63,077 nucleotides of DNA from assembly GCA_030692365.1 (NCBI GenBank), contig JAUYCC010000037.1, forward strand, positions 1 to 63,077, given 5' to 3'. How positions within the stretch are numbered: position 1 is the stretch's first letter; each line of letters opens with the position of its first letter. The notes under the pieces are model-generated. The model did not search any database. It saw nothing but the letters and a program-made list of their open reading frames with translations, and had not been told where the DNA came from. Both the position numbers and the translations under genes were made by a program. Positions 16,773-25,160 of this stretch are shown here, in pieces. Source of the DNA: Pelolinea sp. (GTDB taxonomy: Bacteria; Chloroflexota; Anaerolineae; Anaerolineales; Anaerolineaceae).

Positions 16773-19280
16773 TTAATTTATTAAATTATTATTAATCGCT
16801 TTTGGAACCAGCCACCTAATTAGCAATACCTTTATGGTATCGTTTATAACTAAACCCATGACCATGGCATAACCAAATACAATCAGCAATTGCCACCAAG
16901 GAAGAGGTGTTAAACCTGGCATACCAATTACTGCAAACAGTGTACCAAGTAAAGCATCCATAAATAACGCCATACTGAGTGTTTTGCTGGGCTTGGAAGC
17001 CCAAAATCTTTTACGTTCCCGTATTGAGATTATCGAGAAAACTGCCATATAAAGCATAATTAGAAAGCTGAAGGTATGCAACACGCCTTCATTTGTTACA
17101 AGGCCAAACCATGACCAGCAATACTTCAATAAAGCAAGTGATTCCAAAACCATGGCTACCCCTATAACGATTGAAACAGTGATGAATCCACCGATTTTCC
17201 AGGTTTCCGGATTGCGGGAAGGTCTTACCTGATCAGTCGCAAGGGAAATCTTTGCGGAATCGTTTAATAGAACCATTAGCAGCATGGCAAATGCCGAAAC
17301 AACAAATTTTCCGGTTATTAAATAAGCGATTGCAACAAAACCTGCCTTTAGAATTGTGCGGCTAATTTTATTGATGATCCAGGTTAATATCCGTTGATAG
17401 ATTGCTCGACCTTGTTCGACTAATGTAAGAATGTCTATCAGTCCCGAATCAGTTAAGACAACGCTGGCAGCCCCTTTGGCAACATCAGTCGCGGATTTGA
17501 CGGCTATACCAACTTCTGCCTGACGTAAGGCTGGTGCGTCGTTTACACCATCACCTGTCATTCCAACAACATGCCCGCCGGATTGCAATTGCCGAACGAC
17601 AGTATATTTGTCCTCAGGATAAACTTCAGCCAATCCATCAGCATCTTCTAAAAGGTTGATTGTTGCTTCGTTTGTTAGGGTACCTGAAGATTTAATATCT
17701 GAGACTCTGTGGATGTTTTTCAAATCAAGGTCAAGACCAATTTCCTGTGCAACAGAGAGCGCATCTCCAGTAAGCATTTTTACTGATACGCCTAGACTAC
17801 TAAGTTCAGCAATTAATTGCTTGGCATCTGGTCTTAACGGATCAAATAAAGTTACCAATCCGATAAGTTCAATCGGTCCATTTTCTATGCCGCGAGCTAC
17901 CGCCAGTGACCTGGACCCTTTTTGAGTAGTCTCTTTTATACTTTCCTCGAGTTGAACAATATCTTTCGGAGATGCCCCACAAGTCTCGGCGATAGTTCGA
18001 ACGGCGCCCTTCATTACTCTGAACCGCTGTCCGCTTTGTTTAAAAACAGCTTCTGTCCTTCTGTTGAGGGTATCGAAAGGTGAAAAAGATATCGGAGTGG
18101 TACTTGGAACTTTGTTGAAAATTTGTTTTTCTTTTGCAGCAGCCAGAAAAGCAAGGTCAATTGGATCATGATTTGCTTCTTCAGAAGCAAGCGCACCTGC
18201 AGCAAGAACATCAATTTCGGTTGAATTATTTAATGGAATTACGCTCGAAATTGCAAGCTGATTCATCGTGATTGTGCCGGTCTTGTCAACACAAAGAATA
18301 TCCATAATCGCTGCATCTTCAGCCGCGCTGAGTCGTGTCACCAAGACGCCGCGTTTTGCCAGTTCTGCCGATCCGACTGCCATGCTTACAGTGAACATAA
18401 CTGGCAGTGCAACTGGCACTGCACTCATTAAGAGGACCAGCATGAGGGGAATAATATCTACAAGAGGCATTCCGCGATTAAGAGAAACCAGGATTACGGC
18501 CAGTATAAGCATACTGACAATTATGAAAAGCCACTGAACCATTTTGGCTACGACGGCTTCAATATGTAGTTTGGGGCGTGCCTGCTGGACTAACTCTGTG
18601 GTACGACCGTAGAATGTTTCCGATCCGGTAAGCATAACTACGCCATTACCTTCACCTCGACGCACAATTGAACCGGACGATAATACATCACCAATTTTTT
18701 TGTCAACATCAATTGACTCCCCTGTGAGTGCTGACTGGTCGACACTTAATTCGCCAGTGAGAAGTTTGATATCAGCCGGGATAATGTCTCCGGAACGGAG
18801 CCTGATTATGTCTCCCGGAACTAATTCACGGGCAGGAATTAATTGCCAGGTAGCATCACGGAGGACTCGTGCACTAACTTGCAACCGTTTGCGTAAAGTA
18901 TCAAGCACACCAGTTACACGGCTTTCCTGAACAAAGCTCAAGATAGCATTAACAATTAGCAGCACACTTACGACAACCAGGTCGTAGTATTTTGCGAGAA
19001 TCGCTGATAGGATAATGATCAGTTCAAGCATCCAGGCTGATAACCCCCAAAATTTTCGTAAAAACCTTATTATTGGAGAACTTTTCTTTTCAATGACTTC
19101 GTTGTACCCGTGATGCTTAATTCTTTCCTCAACTTGAGCTTGGCTTAGTCCGGATTCAGTATTTGTTTCTAACGCCGCAAGTGTTTCAGGAATAGATTGT
19201 GATGCCCAAAAAGAGGCATTTTCGCGACCAGGTTTATTTGAAATATTTTTTGTTTTTGATTTTGTGGTTTTGGATTGCAT
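16773..19280 (-). CDS. P3A-type plasma-membrane proton ATPase
   Basis: The 835-residue protein is a P-type ATPase of the plant/fungal H+-ATPase (P3A) class. It has LTGESIDVDKK in the actuator domain, the phosphorylated Asp in CVDKTGTIT (about residue 331), MTGDGVNDAPALRQA in the hinge, and SAVPVALPVMFTVSMAVG in M4. It would export protons, or possibly another cation, at the cost of ATP. The frame extends to an ATG at 19298, but the CAGGAAA ribosome site fits the internal ATG at 19280. Its base composition looks more AT-rich than the nearby sugar genes, which could reflect horizontal acquisition. A lysine-rich N-terminal tail precedes the cation-ATPase N domain. Confidence 0.9.
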   Translation of the reverse strand: MQSKTTKSKTKNISNKPGRENASFWASQSIPETLAALETNTESGLSQAQVEERIKHHGYNEVIEKKSSPIIRFLRKFWGLSAWMLELIIILSAILAKYYDLVVVSVLLIVNAILSFVQESRVTGVLDTLRKRLQVSARVLRDATWQLIPARELVPGDIIRLRSGDIIPADIKLLTGELSVDQSALTGESIDVDKKIGDVLSSGSIVRRGEGNGVVMLTGSETFYGRTTELVQQARPKLHIEAVVAKMVQWLFIIVSMLILAVILVSLNRGMPLVDIIPLMLVLLMSAVPVALPVMFTVSMAVGSAELAKRGVLVTRLSAAEDAAIMDILCVDKTGTITMNQLAISSVIPLNNSTEIDVLAAGALASEEANHDPIDLAFLAAAKEKQIFNKVPSTTPISFSPFDTLNRRTEAVFKQSGQRFRVMKGAVRTIAETCGASPKDIVQLEESIKETTQKGSRSLAVARGIENGPIELIGLVTLFDPLRPDAKQLIAELSSLGVSVKMLTGDALSVAQEIGLDLDLKNIHRVSDIKSSGTLTNEATINLLEDADGLAEVYPEDKYTVVRQLQSGGHVVGMTGDGVNDAPALRQAEVGIAVKSATDVAKGAASVVLTDSGLIDILTLVEQGRAIYQRILTWIINKISRTILKAGFVAIAYLITGKFVVSAFAMLLMVLLNDSAKISLATDQVRPSRNPETWKIGGFITVSIVIGVAMVLESLALLKYCWSWFGLVTNEGVLHTFSFLIMLYMAVFSIISIRERKRFWASKPSKTLSMALFMDALLGTLFAVIGMPGLTPLPWWQLLIVFGYAMVMGLVINDTIKVLLIRWLVPKAINNNLIN

Positions 19281-19716
19281 GATTTTCCTGTGACTCATAA
19301 TAGCAGTAATAATTTCTAACAGTTGTTTCTCTTATCTTTTTAGTAATTTTCTTTTGCTGTATTTCAGAAATAGCCGAATTTATTGACTAATTTTTTGGAA
19401 ACATGATTTCGAGAAGTCACAAATATACCAAATAATAATACTTTCTGCTAACTTTAGAAAAGGATTAACTATCAATAAATGTATCTGAGTTGAAAAATTA
19501 AAAGTTACTTGCCCGTATAAATCAACACTATTATTAAAATAAAAAAAATCTGGATTTTAGTGAATATACTGAACACTTAGCATGCCTGGATTTTTTTTGT
19601 AAAACAAAGAATATCGACAGCAGCTAATAGATTTTGGCTTGTAGTCATGGTTATTTCCTGTTGAAACACTCAAGTCAAAACCAAGTTTTACCAAGAAAGA
19701 TCATGGATCATAAACC
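19281..19716. other. AT-rich intergenic region without genes (about 430 bp)
   Basis: No ORF with a ribosome site is seen. The stretch is strongly AT-rich, with A-runs near 19540-19550 and T-runs near 19590. It separates the ATPase gene start from the end of the sulfatase-maturase gene, and presumably includes the ATPase promoter. No inverted repeat stands out. Confidence 0.4.
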
Positions 19717-20943
19717 TTACATAATCTCTTTTATTGGCTTTCCGAACCGATAAAGGGAAGCCATGGTTCTCATAGCCTTATCAATGTGTTTAAAAAATGC
19801 GTAATAGCTATCGCACAAATTGCTGATCGGATAATCGCCTTTGATCGCCGGAAGAATGCGGTTCTTTGGGCAATCCCCATTGCAGATAAATCTCACCTCG
19901 CAGCGCAGGCATTTTTTAGGCAGTAGCGCTTTTTTATTTTGCCCAAAGGTCATTTGTGGCTGAGAAAATACCAGGTCATATAGAGGTTCGTCAGTTATAT
20001 TCCCCAGCAACGCGTCTGGCTGCACGTAATGGTCGCAGGAATACAGGTCTCCGTTATGCTCAAGAGCCAAGCAGCTGCCGCAGGTTTCGGAGAAGATACA
20101 GATTGCGGACGGCAACCCCAGATAAACGCCAAGGCATGTTTCAAAAAGCTGAACAAAAATATTGCCCACATCATTATGAACCCATTCGTCGAAGATCGTA
20201 ATAAGAAAGCTGCCAAAATCTTTTCCGTTGATGCTTCTGGATGTCAGCTTATCACCTTTTTGGTTGCCGGTAGCATTATCGCGTTCTACGATGGGGATAA
20301 ACTGGAGATAGTGCATATCCAGATCATCCCTGAAGAATCGGTAAACTCCAAGCGGGTCTTTGACGTTGGCTGCGCTGACGCAAGCCAGAATATTGGTTTC
20401 AACCTGGTTTTTCTTCAGGATTTCCAAGCTGGCAAGCGCCAGGGAATGAGTTCCTCCACCTGCTCCGGTCTTGCGATACGCGTCATGATATAGCTGCGGA
20501 CCATCCATGCTGAGGCCTGCCAGGAACCTATGTTCGGAAAGAAATCGCCCCCAGTCATTGTTCAACAGTATGCCATTGGTTTGAAAGGCGTTTTGGATTG
20601 TTTGTCCCGGGCGCTTGAATTTTTCCTGAAGCACGACCGCTTTTTCGAAGAAGGGAATGCCCATCAGGGTGGGTTCTCCGCCCTGCCACGTAAAAATGAC
20701 CTCGCCATCCGGCTGTGATTCAACGTACTGGCGGATAAAGACCTCAAGTGTTTCGTCAGCCATCCTGAAATGGCTGTTGGGGTATAGCTTTTCCTTTTTC
20801 AGAAAGAAACAATACTCACAAGCCAGGTTACATTGCGCCCCGGTAGGCTTGACAATTATATTAAAGGAAGACGAGTTTTTCAATGATAATCTTGGATATT
20901 TCAAATAAATTATTAAAAAGGCTTTACCTAAGTCCGTGTGCAA
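19717..20943 (-). CDS. Anaerobic sulfatase-maturating enzyme (radical SAM, SPASM domain)
   Basis: This protein of about 400 residues matches anSMEs, which convert the active-site cysteine of a sulfatase to formylglycine without oxygen. KPTGAQCNLACEYCF holds the radical SAM cluster cysteines (38, 42, 45), and TWQGGEPTLMG is the GGEP motif. The C-terminal SPASM region CGSCLALEHNGDLYSCDHYV and CLRCEVRFICNGDCPKNR binds two further clusters. The only initiators before the core are TTG codons (20943, 20904 and 20883), so the exact start is uncertain. It is the obvious maturase for the Cys57 sulfatase at 14081. The PAS-fold gene at 20984 is divergent and shares its upstream region. Confidence 0.92.
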   Translation of the reverse strand: MHTDLGKAFLIIYLKYPRLSLKNSSSFNIIVKPTGAQCNLACEYCFFLKKEKLYPNSHFRMADETLEVFIRQYVESQPDGEVIFTWQGGEPTLMGIPFFEKAVVLQEKFKRPGQTIQNAFQTNGILLNNDWGRFLSEHRFLAGLSMDGPQLYHDAYRKTGAGGGTHSLALASLEILKKNQVETNILACVSAANVKDPLGVYRFFRDDLDMHYLQFIPIVERDNATGNQKGDKLTSRSINGKDFGSFLITIFDEWVHNDVGNIFVQLFETCLGVYLGLPSAICIFSETCGSCLALEHNGDLYSCDHYVQPDALLGNITDEPLYDLVFSQPQMTFGQNKKALLPKKCLRCEVRFICNGDCPKNRILPAIKGDYPISNLCDSYYAFFKHIDKAMRTMASLYRFGKPIKEIM

Positions 20944-20983
20944 TTATAATGAGGACTCATCTTACTATGTCTGGAGTTTATTT

Positions 20984-21331
20984 ATGGAAAAAATAAATTG
21001 GAGCAAGTACTTCCCTGCGGCGATCACTGTCACTAATGAAAATGGCACTGTCGTCGAAATGAATGATTTTTCGGTTGAGAGCTATCGTAAGGATGGCGGC
21101 GCAAACCTCATTGGCGATAATGTAATTGAATGCCATAAAGAGCCTTCTTTATCTAAAGTTAAGAAATTGTATGAAGAACATGCGTTGAATGTTTACACCA
21201 TCACCAAGAATGGCAAAAAGAAATTAATTTACCAGGCGCCATATTTTGTGGAGGGTAGATTTTCGGGCATGGTGGAAATTTCACTACCGCTGCCGGATGA
21301 AATGCCGCACTACGACCGGGATAAGAAATAG
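20984..21331 (+). CDS. Small single-PAS-domain protein
   Basis: The 115-residue protein looks like one stand-alone PAS fold: AITVTNENGTVVEMNDFS, then VIECHKEPSLSKVKKLYEE, then KKLIYQAPYFVEGRFSGMVEISLPLP. No kinase, cyclase or DNA-binding domain is attached. PAS folds sense ligands or redox state, and small stand-alone ones may act as partners for other proteins. The frame opens at a GTG at 20936, but TGGAG at 20972-20976 supports the ATG at 20984. It is divergent from the sulfatase maturase by only 40 bases, so the two promoters must overlap. Confidence 0.75.
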   Translation: MEKINWSKYFPAAITVTNENGTVVEMNDFSVESYRKDGGANLIGDNVIECHKEPSLSKVKKLYEEHALNVYTITKNGKKKLIYQAPYFVEGRFSGMVEISLPLPDEMPHYDRDKK

Positions 21332-21419
21332 GACGAAACTTTTTATTAAATGAATAAGCGCAGAAAAATGAACCTGACAGTATCCTCTTCCGCGTTTGGA
21401 CTCTTGTTTTTGTGTTTAT

Positions 21420-21839
21420 TTATAGAATCTGGCTGAACTCAACCTTTTCACCTTCAGGGCCGCGGATGGTGAAATACTTGGTGCCGTTCTTCCAAATGTT
21501 CAGGAAAACGGGCGCGGTCTCTTCCAGCGCCTTGAAGCCCTTGGCGGTCAGTTCGGTGTAGGCTTTGTCAATGTCTTTGACGTTTAAAGCGACGTGGTCA
21601 ATGTGGCCGTCTTCGCGTGAGCCAATCTGCTTTCGCATTTCGCCGCCAAGCTCGACCAGTTCGAGGGTTAGCCCGTTCAATTCGAGAAAGGCAAGCTTGA
21701 CCGGTTCAGGATCAGCCGGGATTTCCTCGCTCAGTTTTACCTTGAAGCCGAACTGCTCGTAAAATTCGCGCGAGCGTTTAAGGTCGGTGACAAACATGGC
21801 GAGATGTTGGAGCCCTTCCAGGTTATCTTGAAGCAACAT
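21420..21839 (-). CDS. VOC-family (glyoxalase/dioxygenase superfamily) protein
   Basis: The 139-residue protein has the paired beta-alpha-beta-beta-beta modules of the vicinal oxygen chelate family. LQHLAMFVTDLKRSREFYEQFGF opens module 1 and HIDHVALNVKDIDKAYTELTAKGF opens module 2. LELVELGG and GEKVEFSQIL supply conserved Glu positions, and the metal site would use His12, Glu60, His81 and Glu135 or nearby residues. Members include lactoylglutathione lyase and methylmalonyl-CoA epimerase, and this one cannot be assigned further. GGAGG precedes the ATG at 21839. It appears to be monocistronic. Confidence 0.82.
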   Translation of the reverse strand: MLLQDNLEGLQHLAMFVTDLKRSREFYEQFGFKVKLSEEIPADPEPVKLAFLELNGLTLELVELGGEMRKQIGSREDGHIDHVALNVKDIDKAYTELTAKGFKALEETAPVFLNIWKNGTKYFTIRGPEGEKVEFSQIL

Positions 21840-22100
21840 AAGAATTTACCTCCGTTAATTGATGTGGGTTGCGGTAATTTTACCCTATGCGCTGAATCGA
21901 ATTCAAGCAAGTAAAAATTGCTTACAGGATTAAGCAAATAATGGAACCATAAAATATCGTTTATTTAAAACAAGGTGGTTGTCTCAAAAGTCAAATTGTA
22001 AGAATATTAAGTAGTTAAAGTGGGGGCAAACCATAAGATTAGCGCAAATTTCTTCTTAATTTTTAAAAAAATTACCTGAAATTTCACTAAAAGTGGGAGA
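21840..22100. other. Intergenic region, about 260 bp, no gene seen
   Basis: The stretch is AT-rich and contains the upstream region of the VOC gene followed by noncoding sequence up to the HtrA terminator. No ORF with a ribosome site, repeat or RNA gene was recognised. Confidence 0.4.
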
Positions 22101-22133
22101 AAAAAAGAGGCTGACCACTTTTGGGACAGCCTC
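22101..22133 (-). terminator. Rho-independent terminator of htrA
   Basis: Arms GAGGCTG (22107-22113) and CAGCCTC (22127-22133) form a stem. On the minus strand it is followed by a run of T (AAAAAA at 22101-22106 on plus). It lies just beyond the htrA stop codon. Confidence 0.8.
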
Positions 22134-22140
22134 GTTCTTT

Positions 22141-23301
22141 TTATTGAGGTCTGGCGATCAGTGTTGCCTTGAGGTTCAATCCCTTACCGTCTCTGAGGAC
22201 CGTCAGGTCAACCTCATCCCCCGGGCTGGTATTTGTAACCAGGTAATTTAAGAAATCGCTGAAATTGAGAATCGCATGGCCATTAATATCCATGATCAAA
22301 TCGCCGCCCGCCAAAAGGCCGTCAAAACTTGTAGTTTGGGTTCCTCCGAGCAACCCAGCTTTCTCTGCCGGAGAGCCTTTGGGGACGGTGATCACATATG
22401 CCCCGTGCATATCCGGCGGCATGGCGAGCGCTTCGAGCTGGCCAAGCGTAAATTCCTCGCGGCTGGTGATGCCGAGATAAGGGTAATCGTAGCGCCCGTC
22501 ACGTATGAGATAAGGCACCACGCGCTTGACGATATCAATTGGCACCGCGAAACCGATGCCTGAGTTGGAAAGCGTTCCCACGCCTTCGCCGTTGGTGCGG
22601 ATAGCGCGGTTGATGCCGATCACTTCCCCTTGCAGGTTGAGCAGCGGCCCGCCCGAATTGCCGGGGTTGATGGCCGCGTCCGTTTGGATGAGGTCCGCGG
22701 CTGAAAAATTGACGGCGGTGGTCGACGAACGCATCGTATCCAACAGGCGCCCCCTGGCGGAAACTATTCCGACGGTCATGGTGCCGGATAAGCCGTAAGG
22801 GTTGCCGATGGCTACAACCGACTGACCCACTTTAACATCCGAGGAATTGCCCAGGGCAAGCGGCGCCAGTTCTTCTTCAGGCACAATCGCCTTCAGAACC
22901 GCGATATCCGAATCCGGGTCAGTTCCAACCAGCTCACCCACCGCGCGGTAGCCGTCGGAAAAGACCACCTCAAAATTAGTGGTATTTTCGACCACGTGAT
23001 AATTGGTCAGGATATGCCCCTGATTGTCAATCACAAAACCGGATCCCTGGCCGACTGGCTCGTCCCCGGAATAGATCAGGATAGCCACAACGCCCGGGTT
23101 GATCTGCTCGTAAAGGGATACCAGCAGATCATCCGAAGGGAAAACCTTACCCTGGACCGATTGTGCCAGTTTCGGTTTTGGGATATTTTCCAGGGTCGGT
23201 ACGGTTGTGGTTTGCCCTGAGTTGGCCGGTGTACAGGAAACCAACAGCGCTGAAATTAGCATGACCAGACCGATCAATTTCCACCCGAAGTTATGACGCA
23301 T
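22141..23301 (-). CDS. HtrA/DegP-family serine protease, lipoprotein type
   Basis: The 386-residue protein has an N-terminal lipoprotein-type signal (LLVSC, Cys23), a trypsin-like domain with the catalytic triad His102, Asp132 and Ser216 (GNSGGP), and one C-terminal PDZ domain (about 280-380). It would work outside the cytoplasmic membrane, degrading or refolding damaged exported proteins. An AAGGCGGT ribosome site precedes the ATG at 23301. The dnaJ-like gene upstream ends 25 bases after this start on the same strand, so they may be co-transcribed as a protein quality-control unit. Confidence 0.92.
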   Translation of the reverse strand: MRHNFGWKLIGLVMLISALLVSCTPANSGQTTTVPTLENIPKPKLAQSVQGKVFPSDDLLVSLYEQINPGVVAILIYSGDEPVGQGSGFVIDNQGHILTNYHVVENTTNFEVVFSDGYRAVGELVGTDPDSDIAVLKAIVPEEELAPLALGNSSDVKVGQSVVAIGNPYGLSGTMTVGIVSARGRLLDTMRSSTTAVNFSAADLIQTDAAINPGNSGGPLLNLQGEVIGINRAIRTNGEGVGTLSNSGIGFAVPIDIVKRVVPYLIRDGRYDYPYLGITSREEFTLGQLEALAMPPDMHGAYVITVPKGSPAEKAGLLGGTQTTSFDGLLAGGDLIMDINGHAILNFSDFLNYLVTNTSPGDEVDLTVLRDGKGLNLKATLIARPQ

Positions 23302-23326
23302 TCTTACCGCCTTTTATTGTTGTAAC

Positions 23327-24274
23327 TTAGATTCCCCTTAGTTTTTCAAACAGTTGCTTTTGTTCTTCAGTGAGATGCTTCGGGATCTGGACATTGATCC
23401 TCACCATCAGGTTGCTGAATTTGCCTTTTCGCTTCAGGTCAGGCATGCCGCGCCCTGCCAGACGGAACATTCGGCCGGGTTGGGTGCCAGGCGGAATTAT
23501 AAGCAAAACATCGCCGGAAAGCGTTTCCACTTTCACCTCACCGCCCAACACGGCGGTAGCCAGGTCGATTTTCTTTTCAGTCAGAATGTCCTCACCCGCA
23601 AGCTCAAAGCGCGGGTCAGGCGTGACCTCAATGATGAGGTAAATATCGCTGTTCATGCCGCTCTCATCAGCAGGCCCCGCACCTGCGGCGCGGACTTTGG
23701 TGCCTGTCTTCACACCCGCCGGGATCTTGATCTCTTTCTTGATGCCATTGATATCCATCATTCTGGTGGTACCGTGGTAAGCCTCATATAGAGATACACG
23801 CACCTGCTGCTGGTAAGCGGCTGGCTGGCGCGGCCGCGCGTATGTCGAGCGGCTTCTGCCCCGCCCCCCGGTGGATTGCCCGCCCATCGCGCCACCGAAG
23901 AAAGTCCTGAAGAAATCGGAAAATCCGCCCCCGTCGCCAAACAAGTCGCCCAGGTCATTCACATCCACGCGCGTACCCCCTCTGCCGCCCTTACCCCCAA
24001 CCACATCTTCCCAGTGGAATGACCCCGGCGAGCCGCCGGCTTGCTGCCAGGAAGAATAGGAATTGCTCAGCTGGTCATATTTGGTGCGTTTCTGGGGATC
24101 ACTGAGCACCTCATTGGCTTCGTTGATTTCCTTAAAATGCTCTTCCGCTGCCTTGTTATTCGGATTTCGGTCAGGATGATATTTCATCGCCAGCTTGCGG
24201 TACGCTTTTTTAACATCCTCCGTCGAGGCTTTCTCATCTACACCCAAAATTTTGTAATAATCCTGGTAATCCAT
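23327..24274 (-). CDS. DnaJ-class co-chaperone (CbpA-like)
   Basis: The 315-residue protein has a J domain at residues 1-70 with the essential HPD motif (KYHPDRNP), then a Gly/Ser/Phe-rich linker. Two C-terminal client-binding beta domains follow (from about 140), without the zinc-finger CxxCxGxG repeats. That is the CbpA layout, not DnaJ. It would stimulate a DnaK ATPase. An in-frame TTG at 24295 exists, but the ATG at 24274 ([12 protein letters not shown]) matches family N-termini. It lies directly upstream of htrA on the same strand. Confidence 0.9.
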   Translation of the reverse strand: MDYQDYYKILGVDEKASTEDVKKAYRKLAMKYHPDRNPNNKAAEEHFKEINEANEVLSDPQKRTKYDQLSNSYSSWQQAGGSPGSFHWEDVVGGKGGRGGTRVDVNDLGDLFGDGGGFSDFFRTFFGGAMGGQSTGGRGRSRSTYARPRQPAAYQQQVRVSLYEAYHGTTRMMDINGIKKEIKIPAGVKTGTKVRAAGAGPADESGMNSDIYLIIEVTPDPRFELAGEDILTEKKIDLATAVLGGEVKVETLSGDVLLIIPPGTQPGRMFRLAGRGMPDLKRKGKFSNLMVRINVQIPKHLTEEQKQLFEKLRGI

Positions 24275-24357
24275 AGCATGATAATAAGGCTTCAAAGCGC
24301 AGCGTCAAGGGATTTTGGCCAATTTTAATAGAATTCTTACCCGCTGATTTTGGGGTT

Positions 24358-24401
24358 AAAAAAAGCCGCCGCTGGTGGGGAAGAGCAAACCAGCGGGGGC
24401 T
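24358..24401 (-). terminator. Rho-independent terminator for the nucleotide hydrolase-like gene
   Basis: Long arms AGCCGCCGCTGGT and ACCAGCGGGGGCT pair with one bulge or mismatch around a 12-base loop. On the minus strand a run of seven T follows. It lies about 110 bases beyond the stop of the gene at 24510. Confidence 0.8.
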
Positions 24402-24421
24402 CGCCAAAGGAGGAGACATTG

Positions 24422-24472
24422 ATGAGAGTTTGTCATCAAACCCTATTTGTCACCAATTTTATAATAATCTAA
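24422..24472 (+). other. Possible 16-codon leader-like ORF
   Basis: AAAGGAGG (24406-24413) precedes an ATG encoding MRVCHQTLFVTNFIII. The ribosome site is strong, but no gene follows on the plus strand until 25161. The candidate overlaps the region just upstream of a minus-strand terminator, so it may be chance. Confidence 0.2.
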
Positions 24473-24509
24473 CCCTTTGAAAATAGTGAGGCGGGTTGTC
24501 ATAATAGTA

Positions 24510-24947
24510 TTATGACATTCGTCTTAATGGCTCACACCCTTCCAGAAAAAGGTCAAGATTGGATAAAAGGCCATTCTCATCAGTGTATCCATAAACTTTC
24601 AGGCAGGTGTGGGTATTGCCCGTCAGCATTTTGGATACTTTGATCCCCTCCCGGTAGCAGCAAAAAACCGGCTTGCCCAAGAATAGCGCCAGCGCGATCT
24701 CATACCCCACGCCGTGGGAAGGTGTGCTGACCTCAGCCACCAGCGCGTCACATTCTTCCACCCACTTCACATCGCGATTGTACACATCCAGCGGTTCAAT
24801 TACTTTCTCCTCATCCAGCACGTCCGCCCACGAGAGATGAGCGGTCGGCACGTCGTGCCCTTTCGCGGTGAGGTGTTCCACAATGCGCTGGTAAACCGCC
24901 TGGTCTCGGCGTCCGCCGGTGATGGAGCAGGAAAAGTAGATGTTCAT
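24510..24947 (-). CDS. Nucleoside 2-deoxyribosyltransferase-fold protein (DNPH1/RCL-like)
   Basis: The 145-residue protein has the fold of nucleoside 2-deoxyribosyltransferases and DNPH1/RCL, which hydrolyse the N-glycosidic bond of deoxynucleoside 5'-monophosphates. IYFSCSITGGRRD matches the N-terminal phosphate and sugar loop, and STPSHGVGYEIALALFLGKPVFCCY holds the catalytic Glu in the conserved helix. ECDALVAEVS is the usual strand before it. Its likely role is nucleotide-pool cleanup in the cytoplasm. It is a single gene followed by a strong terminator. Confidence 0.8.
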   Translation of the reverse strand: MNIYFSCSITGGRRDQAVYQRIVEHLTAKGHDVPTAHLSWADVLDEEKVIEPLDVYNRDVKWVEECDALVAEVSTPSHGVGYEIALALFLGKPVFCCYREGIKVSKMLTGNTHTCLKVYGYTDENGLLSNLDLFLEGCEPLRRMS

Positions 24948-25026
24948 AATGACAGGATTTTATCATTCAAGCGGGGTTGTTTTCGCAAGTAAAGTGCATT
25001 TCTCATTTTCGAAATAATCTCAATAT

Positions 25027-25083
25027 TGGTAGGAGCGAAGCATCCCACGCTACGCTCTGGATAATAATGCTTCGCTCCTACCA
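25027..25083. repeat. REP/MITE-like inverted repeat
   Basis: Perfect 16-base arms TGGTAGGAGCGAAGCA (25027-25042) and TGCTTCGCTCCTACCA (25068-25083) enclose a 25-base centre. The element has no coding capacity and lies between two divergent genes, as palindromic repeat families in bacterial genomes do. No second copy was seen in this window. Confidence 0.7.
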
Positions 25084-25160
25084 TGAGGATTTCTCAAACC
25101 GGAGAATTGAATCTCCTTCATCCTTAACCTCGACCTAACCCCACATGCTAAAATAGCGCT

